From RGIG3513 sp045658985 (lineage in GTDB: Bacteria > Bacillota > Clostridia > Oscillospirales > Butyricicoccaceae), in the NCBI GenBank assembly GCA_045658985.1, contig JAZOWC010000066.1, positions 52,108-116,107 of the forward strand: a stretch of DNA of 64,000 nt. The letters run 5' to 3'. Shown in pieces: positions 59,333-64,000 of the stretch (its first letter is position 1; each line of letters begins with the position of its first letter). The position numbers were made by a program, and so were the translations under genes. The notes under the pieces were generated by a model, which worked only from the letters and a program-made list of their open reading frames with translations, had not been told where the DNA came from and made no database searches.

Positions 59333-60187
59333 ATGTTTTTTGAGAGTATTACTCCCGCGCTTGTATCCTCCCTGCTGCCCCCGCGCGACGAATATGCCGA
59401 CAAGCTGGGCTTCGGCAGGCTTCTGTGCGTCTGCGGCAGCCGCAATATGCCCGGAGCGGCGGTACTGTCCTGCGGCGGCGCTCTGCGTGCGGGCGTGGGA
59501 CTGTGCACGGTGGCCGCCCCCGAGTCGGTATGCCGCACGGTCAGCTATCACTACCCCGGCGCGGTGCTGAACATTCTGCCCGAGCACCCGGACGGAGGCA
59601 TTGATCCCCTCTGCGCGGGCGAGCTCATATCGGTACTGCACAGATTCACCGCCGTGCTGTTCGGCTGCGGCGGTGGTCTCACCTGCGGCGGCAGAGCCCT
59701 GCTGCGCGCTCTGTTGCAAAACTGCACCCTCCCTCTGGTTATAGATGCAGACGGACTCAACCTGCTCTGCGAGGATATGTCCCTGCTGGCTGAGGCCCGC
59801 TGCCCCGTGATCCTCACCCCACACGCCCGCGAGTTTAAGCGGCTGCTGGATGCTTCTTCCCTGCCCGATGCCGCCGCGCTGGCCGACAGATACGGTGTGA
59901 CCGTGGTGGCAAAAGGCCCCCGCACCGAGATCTACGGCGAGCGCCGATATATGCTCTCCGCCCCCAATTCCGCACTTGCCAAGGGCGGCAGCGGCGACGT
60001 GCTGGCGGGCATCATAGCCTCTCTGTGCGCTCAGGGCGTCTCCGGCGACGATGCCGCCGCGGCAGGAGTGTACATCCACTCCCGTGCAGGCGCTCTGGCA
60101 GGCGAGATGCAGAGCCCCAGATCGGTGCTGGTGACCGATATTTTGGACGAGATCGGCACGGCGCTGTGCGAGCTGGAGGAAGAATAA
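59333..60187 (+). CDS. nnrD: ADP-dependent NAD(P)H-hydrate dehydratase
   Basis: A 284-residue ribokinase-like enzyme that repairs hydrated NAD(P)H. Typical motifs are GALRAGVGLCTVAAPESVC, LVIDADGLNLL, VILTPHAREFKRLL, VVAKGPRTEI and AKGGSGDVLAGIIASL. It lacks the N-terminal epimerase domain (NnrE) often fused in bacteria, and no epimerase gene is nearby in the window. GAGGTC precedes the ATG at 59333; the frame upstream overlaps the promoter region of the ribosomal operon. Confidence 0.9.
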   Translation: MFFESITPALVSSLLPPRDEYADKLGFGRLLCVCGSRNMPGAAVLSCGGALRAGVGLCTVAAPESVCRTVSYHYPGAVLNILPEHPDGGIDPLCAGELISVLHRFTAVLFGCGGGLTCGGRALLRALLQNCTLPLVIDADGLNLLCEDMSLLAEARCPVILTPHAREFKRLLDASSLPDAAALADRYGVTVVAKGPRTEIYGERRYMLSAPNSALAKGGSGDVLAGIIASLCAQGVSGDDAAAAGVYIHSRAGALAGEMQSPRSVLVTDILDEIGTALCELEEE

Positions 60188-60244
60188 CAGCCTCAGACAG
60201 AAAGCCGCCGCAATCGGCATACGTCTGCCCGCTCACCCCACAAA

Positions 60245-60287
60245 AAACTACCGCCCGACGGCACTATGTCGGGCGGTTTGATTTTTA
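60245..60287. terminator. Bidirectional terminator
   Basis: ACCGCCCGAC and GTCGGGCGGT form a 10-bp stem followed by TTGATTTTT, between convergent genes. Confidence 0.85.
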
Positions 60288-60299
60288 TATGGCGGGATA

Positions 60300-60998
60300 T
60301 TATTCTTCGGACTCTTCCTGATCGGTGAGGCTGCGCAGACCGACCACGCTGTCAACGGGCAGGGAGAACACCACGGCTTTGGCCTCGGTGTGCTGGCCCG
60401 CGTTCTCCATGATAGCTTTCATAATGGTATCTCTGTCCTGACGTTTGGAGACGATGTAGACCATTTCTTTTTCGCTGGCTACGGTCACGCCGAAAAAGCT
60501 GCTGGTGATCTTGTCGTTTGCGGTGCCTTTTGCGTGCACCACAGTGCCGCCCCGGGCGCCTGCCGAACGCGCCGCGTCCATAACGATATCGGTACAGCCG
60601 CTTTCGGCTATGGCAACTATGAGGGTATAGGGGGTCGCGTTCATGTCTCTTTCAGCTCCTTTTTTGATCTCCTGTCCGGAGGCGAGATAATCCACCGCGG
60701 TTTTGCCGCCTATGCTCTCCATGGGCACGGCCATTGCGATGCCGTTGCCGGGCACGTCGATGTGCATCTTGGAGACAAGGTCGTGGCTGAGTTTTTTGCG
60801 TATATCATCGGATACAAAGGATATTATCATCATTTTTTCGGTCTTTTCCAGGCCGAGATAGTCCAGAGTCTTCTGCTGAGCCGTACCGTTGCAAAGGGTG
60901 GACATATGGGTACGAACTCCGTTCTTTTTGTAGAAGGTCATAAACCTCTCGCCCAGCTCACGCCGGACAACGGTGACCATGCAGTACAATCCGCCCAT
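60300..60998 (-). CDS. Tandem PII-like (GlnB-family) protein
   Basis: A 232-residue protein. A degenerate PII-type domain occupies about 1-110 (VTVVRRELGERFMTFYKKNG and HDLVSKMHID), and a clearer one about 122-215 (TPYTLIVAIAESGCTDIVMD, AARSAGARGGTVVHAKG, TVASEKEMVYIVSK). The second has the PII core GaRGGTVvhakG. It lacks the Tyr in the T-loop used for uridylylation. The gene is coupled to a DUF1538 membrane protein 12 bases upstream, so it probably senses a nucleotide and gates that carrier, as PII does for AmtB. The ligand is unknown. Confidence 0.85.
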   Translation of the reverse strand: MGGLYCMVTVVRRELGERFMTFYKKNGVRTHMSTLCNGTAQQKTLDYLGLEKTEKMMIISFVSDDIRKKLSHDLVSKMHIDVPGNGIAMAVPMESIGGKTAVDYLASGQEIKKGAERDMNATPYTLIVAIAESGCTDIVMDAARSAGARGGTVVHAKGTANDKITSSFFGVTVASEKEMVYIVSKRQDRDTIMKAIMENAGQHTEAKAVVFSLPVDSVVGLRSLTDQEESEE

Positions 60999-61010
60999 AG
61001 GTTCCCTCCT

Positions 61011-62516
61011 TTACAAAAGTTCGATGATTTCTTCGACTGTGACCGTCTGTGCAGCCTGCCTGCGAGCCTTGAAGCGGAACACGCAGCCCATTATCTGGAT
61101 GGCGATCAGAGGCGTCATGGCAACCATGGACACCACGCCGAATGCGTCGGTGAGCACGTTTCCGCCCAGCGCGGTGCAGGCACCGATGGCCATGGGCAGC
61201 AGGAAGGTGGCCGTCATAGGGCCGGATGCAACGCCGCCCGAGTCAAATGCGATAGCGGTAAACATCGGCGGCGACACAAATGTGAGCGCCAGCGCGATGG
61301 CATAGCCGGGGATAAGAAAATACATCAGCGGGATATCCAGCAGTATTCTCAAAAATGCCAGTCCCACCGACGCCGACACGCCCAGAGACAGGGCCAGCGA
61401 CATGGCCCGCTCGGGGATAGCGCCCGAGGACATAATGTTGACCTGCTTGTTGAGCACGTGTACGGCAGGCTCTGCGGCAACTATAAAGTAGCCAATGAGC
61501 ATACCCAGCGGCACGATTATCCAGCTGTACTCGTGGAGGGCCAGCTCCTGACCCAGTATCCTGCCCACGGGCATAAAGCCTACGTTGACGCCGGTGAGAA
61601 ACACCACCAGTCCCAGATATGTATACAGAACGCCCACGATGATCTTGATGAGCTGGGTGCGGTTGAGTCGGATGACGATGACCTGGAAGATCAGAAAGAA
61701 CACCACGATGGGTGCCAGCGCCACGGCGGCTTCTTTGAAATACTCGGGGAAGGCGTGGCTGAAATATCCCCACAGCTCGGCCGAGTCGGCGGCTTCTATG
61801 ACGGCTTCGTGGATATAATCCCCCGAGTCGGGTTTGAAGATCATACCCAGAATGAGCACGGCAAGGATTGGGCCTACCGAGCAGAGGGCAACCAGACCGA
61901 ATGAGTCGTTCTCGGCGTCCTTGTCGCTACGGCTGGCTGCCACACCGACGCCCAGTGCCATAATAAAAGGAACGGTCATAGGGCCGGTGGTAACGCCGCC
62001 CGAGTCAAAGGACACGGCCAAAAATGCATCAGGCACAAAGAAGGATATGCCGAATACCAATATATACAGTCCGAACAGAAGGTAGGACAGACGTACTTTG
62101 AACAGAATACGCAGCATGGCCACCACTAGAAACAGACCGACGCCCACGGCAACCGAGTATATCAGCGCCGAGTTGGGCACGCCGCTGACCTGTTCGGCAA
62201 GCACGTGCAGATCGGGCTCGGAGATGGTGACGAGAACACCCATAATAAGGCTGATGACAATAACCAGCCACAGCTTGCGGGATTTGGTGATAGCCGAGCC
62301 CACGTGCTGACCTATGGGAGTCATTGCCATATCGGCGCCGAGGGTGAACAGCGCCATGCCCAGTATGACCATTACCGCGCCGATGACAAAGGCCATCATG
62401 ATGCCGTTGGGCACGGGTGCGACGCTGAAACAGAGCACGAACACTATCAGCGTGATCGGCAATACCGAGACGAGGGATTCTTTTGTTTTTTCTTTGAGTA
62501 TAGTCCTGCCGCCCAA
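61011..62516 (-). CDS. DUF1538 family membrane protein (two repeats)
   Basis: A 501-residue protein with about 12 membrane helices. Two homologous DUF1538 halves share GADMAMTPIGQHVGS/VGFMPVGRILGQE and AVSFDSGGVTTGPMT/AIAFDSGGVASGPMT. The SFDSGG..GPMT block in each half suggests an inverted-repeat transporter; the substrate is unknown. TTG at 62516 has AAGGAGG upstream and no ATG fits. The pairing with a PII-like protein is seen in other bacteria and supports a regulated transport role. Confidence 0.87.
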   Translation of the reverse strand: MGGRTILKEKTKESLVSVLPITLIVFVLCFSVAPVPNGIMMAFVIGAVMVILGMALFTLGADMAMTPIGQHVGSAITKSRKLWLVIVISLIMGVLVTISEPDLHVLAEQVSGVPNSALIYSVAVGVGLFLVVAMLRILFKVRLSYLLFGLYILVFGISFFVPDAFLAVSFDSGGVTTGPMTVPFIMALGVGVAASRSDKDAENDSFGLVALCSVGPILAVLILGMIFKPDSGDYIHEAVIEAADSAELWGYFSHAFPEYFKEAAVALAPIVVFFLIFQVIVIRLNRTQLIKIIVGVLYTYLGLVVFLTGVNVGFMPVGRILGQELALHEYSWIIVPLGMLIGYFIVAAEPAVHVLNKQVNIMSSGAIPERAMSLALSLGVSASVGLAFLRILLDIPLMYFLIPGYAIALALTFVSPPMFTAIAFDSGGVASGPMTATFLLPMAIGACTALGGNVLTDAFGVVSMVAMTPLIAIQIMGCVFRFKARRQAAQTVTVEEIIELL

Positions 62517-62556
62517 CCTGATGCCTCCTTTTTTGAGATTTACTACACAGATATAT

Positions 62557-62586
62557 ATTATACCACATCCGTCTTATGCCTGTCCA
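62557..62586 (-). promoter_or_regulatory. Promoter for DUF1538-PII operon
   Basis: On the minus strand TGGACA and TATAAT have an 18-base spacer; the -10 box has a TG extension. Confidence 0.6.
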
Positions 62587-62639
62587 CCTGTCACACAGTA
62601 AAGTTTTGGTAAATATACTGCATTGAACGGAGGTTTTTG

Positions 62640-63422
62640 ATGGATTGGTTTTTGAGTCAAAGCAGCCCGGTGCAGGCGCTTCTGGGCACGCTTTTCACCT
62701 ACGGTGTGACCGCGGCGGGCGCGTCGCTGGTTTTCTTTTTCAGAGACATACGGCGCAGGCCGCTTGATATAATGATGGGATTTGCCGCGGGCGTGATGAT
62801 CGCGGCGTCATTCTGGTCGCTCCTCTCCCCCGCAATCGAGCTGTCAGGCAGTCTGGGGCACAATGCGTGGCTGACGGCGGCGGTGGGATTTGTTTCGGGC
62901 GGGGTATTTATTATACTCACCGATATTTACCTGTCGCGCACCGAGCCGCAGGGCGGCCGATCGGCCAAAAGCTCGCTGATGCTGGTGTCGGCCATCACCA
63001 TGCACAACATCCCCGAAGGTCTGGCGGTGGGTGTGGCATTCGGCTGCGCGGCAACGGGTGTGGAAGGGGCATCTGTCCTCAGCGCCATGCTGCTGGCTCT
63101 GGGGATAGGTCTGCAGAACTTCCCCGAAGGACTGTGTGCCGCCGTGCCCATGCGCAAGGCCGGCAAAAGCTGCTCAAGAAGCTTTTTGATTGGACAAAGC
63201 TCGGGTGCCGTAGAACCGATAGCCGGGGTACTGGGAGCAATCGCCGCCACAAGAATGCAGGCGCTGCTGCCATTCGCCCTGACCTTTTCGGCAGGGGCGA
63301 TGATAGCCGTGGTCTGCTCCGAGCTGATACCCGAGTCGTTCCGCGACAACAAGACTCTGGCAACCGCGGGGGTGCTGATGGGGTTTGCCGTAATGATGGT
63401 GCTGGACGTTGCGCTGGGATAG
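62640..63422 (+). CDS. ZIP family metal transporter
   Basis: A 260-residue membrane protein of the ZIP (ZupT-like) family of divalent-metal importers. It has the two helix motifs MHNIPEGLAVGVAFG and QNFPEGLCAAVPM that carry the metal-site His/Glu residues, though the second has Gln in place of the usual His, and a cytoplasmic loop between helices III and IV. CGGAGG lies 6-7 bases before the ATG at 62640. No ZIP regulator is adjacent. Confidence 0.9.
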   Translation: MDWFLSQSSPVQALLGTLFTYGVTAAGASLVFFFRDIRRRPLDIMMGFAAGVMIAASFWSLLSPAIELSGSLGHNAWLTAAVGFVSGGVFIILTDIYLSRTEPQGGRSAKSSLMLVSAITMHNIPEGLAVGVAFGCAATGVEGASVLSAMLLALGIGLQNFPEGLCAAVPMRKAGKSCSRSFLIGQSSGAVEPIAGVLGAIAATRMQALLPFALTFSAGAMIAVVCSELIPESFRDNKTLATAGVLMGFAVMMVLDVALG

Positions 63423-63526
63423 GCGCATAATGCCGCCGCACCGCACCCGCCGCGGCGAAAAAAATATGGCAAAACACCCCAAAATCAAAGAAAAAATAAA
63501 AAAATGAAAAAAATTGAAAAAAAGAC

Positions 63527-63555
63527 TTGAATTCTTGTTTCGGTTGTGGTAATAT
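63527..63555 (+). promoter_or_regulatory. Promoter for tRNA-Pro
   Basis: TTGAAT and TAATAT have a 17-base spacer, ending 11 bases before the tRNA. Confidence 0.75.
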
Positions 63556-63566
63556 AACCCTTGCAT

Positions 63567-63642
63567 CCGGGTGTGGCGCAGCTGGTAGCGCGCTTGACTG
63601 GGGGTCAAGAGGCCGCAAGTTCAAGTCTTGTCACTCGGACCA
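63567..63642 (+). tRNA. tRNA-Pro (GGG)
   Basis: The acceptor arms CCGGGTG and CACTCGG pair (one G-T). The D arm is GCGCAGCTGGTAGCGC, the anticodon stem is CTTGA/TCAAG with loop CTGGGGG (anticodon GGG), the T arm includes GTTCAAGTC, and CCA is encoded. Length is 76. It reads CCC and CCU. Confidence 0.95.
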
Positions 63643-63644
63643 GC

Positions 63645-63680
63645 GAAAAAAGAGACTGTCGTAGACGGTCTCTTTTTTTG
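63645..63680 (+). terminator. Terminator after tRNA-Pro
   Basis: AAAGAGACTGTC and GACGGTCTCTTT with a GTA loop, followed by T. Confidence 0.85.
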
Positions 63681-63812
63681 CTGTTTTGGGGCATAGTGCT
63701 GAACTTGCGGCCTCTTGCGCGCCGAAGGCGCTATTTAATCGGTGGCCGCATGGCAGCCGCGGCGCAGTATGCGCCGTCACGGCTGCGTTCAAGTCTTGTC
63801 ACCCGGACCAGC

Positions 63813-63848
63813 GAAAAAAGAGACTGTCCTTGGACAGTCTCTTTTTTT
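63813..63848 (+). terminator. Terminator, second repeat unit
   Basis: AAAGAGACTGTCC and GGACAGTCTCTTT, a perfect stem that copies the tRNA-Pro terminator. Confidence 0.8.
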
Positions 63849-64000
63849 GCTGTTTTGGGGAGGCTATGCCGACCTTGCGGCCTCGTGCGCGCCGAAGGCG
63901 CTATTTAATCGGTGGCCGCACGTGGCGGCGTGACGAAGTCTCGCGGCCACAGTTCAAGTCTTGTCACTCGGACCAAAAATCCTCGTTCCAAAGGAACGAG

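Larger units (their letters stand above)
63619..63975 (+). repeat. Three tandem copies of the tRNA-Pro 3' end, period about 166 bases
   Basis: The T-arm/acceptor segment GTTCAAGTCTTGTCAC(T/C)CGGACCA occurs at 63619-63642 (in the tRNA), 63787-63810 and 63952-63975. After the first two the AGAGACTGTC terminator is also repeated. Between copies a conserved GCGCGCCGAAGGCGCTATTT block is followed by a different hairpin in each unit. No complete second tRNA was found. Confidence 0.88.

Noticed and set aside
63561..63933. Open frames across the tRNA-Pro repeats
   Set aside because: They translate the tRNA, its terminators and copies of both, so they are not genes.

Overview
The window looks like chromosomal DNA from a gut-type Clostridia bacterium, probably of the order Oscillospirales (Oscillospiraceae/Ruminococcaceae). 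The grounds are Gram-positive style GGAGG ribosome binding sites, frequent TTG starts, sigma-A promoters with 17-bp spacers, an Rnf complex, SLH-domain surface proteins, ECF transporters, cobalamin riboswitches, an L10 leader, and a sigma factor followed by a protein with an LFDAI..LPDEI-type N-terminus. No phage, transposase, CRISPR array or rRNA was seen. The taxon is an inference from gene style; no marker was compared.

Layout. 1-8.2 kb: alpha/beta hydrolase, M55 D-aminopeptidase, a DMT/MATE/ATC-hydrolase-like operon, a CorC/HlyC protein behind a possible Pro/Arg-rich leader peptide, and an AbgT transporter. 8.2-12.4 kb: a duplicated serpin plus sigma-factor module in which the serpins carry anti-sigma-like N-termini. 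12.6-19.1 kb: a Cthe_2159-like surface protein, a metal-efflux locus (P-type ATPase, HMA protein, ArsR regulator, palindromic operator) and an AGCS symporter. 19.1-20.3 kb: a gene-free stretch of intergenic repeats. 20.3-29.8 kb: lipid kinase, polysaccharide deacetylase, WecB, PlsC, then an SGNH hydrolase/propeller/P-loop/dehydrogenase operon, GrpB, DUF2007 and a HAD phosphatase.

29.9-46.9 kb, all on the minus strand, is a corrinoid acquisition and assembly block. It runs from a cobalamin riboswitch through a tiny YezD-like protein and a 2041-residue SLH surface protein. A second riboswitch-like leader follows, then a HNH-repeat-like protein, an SLH propeller protein, a DUF4430 (transcobalamin-like) protein, ECF T/A/S components, CbiB, threonine-phosphate decarboxylase and CobQ. 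The block ends in a remnant of a second ECF S component. The likely logic is capture at the surface, uptake by ECF, and attachment of the nucleotide-loop arm, repressed when B12 is plentiful.

47.0-55.6 kb: a tyrosine phosphatase, then an Rnf operon (lipoprotein, ApbE, RnfC-D-G-E-A, NusG-II protein, HepT-like protein) with no rnfB in the window. 55.6-59.2 kb: rpmG-secE-nusG-rplK-rplA and rplJ-rplL with an L10 leader. 59.3-64 kb: NAD(P)HX dehydratase, DUF1538 membrane protein with a tandem PII protein, a ZIP transporter, tRNA-Pro(GGG), and tandem copies of the 3' end of that tRNA.
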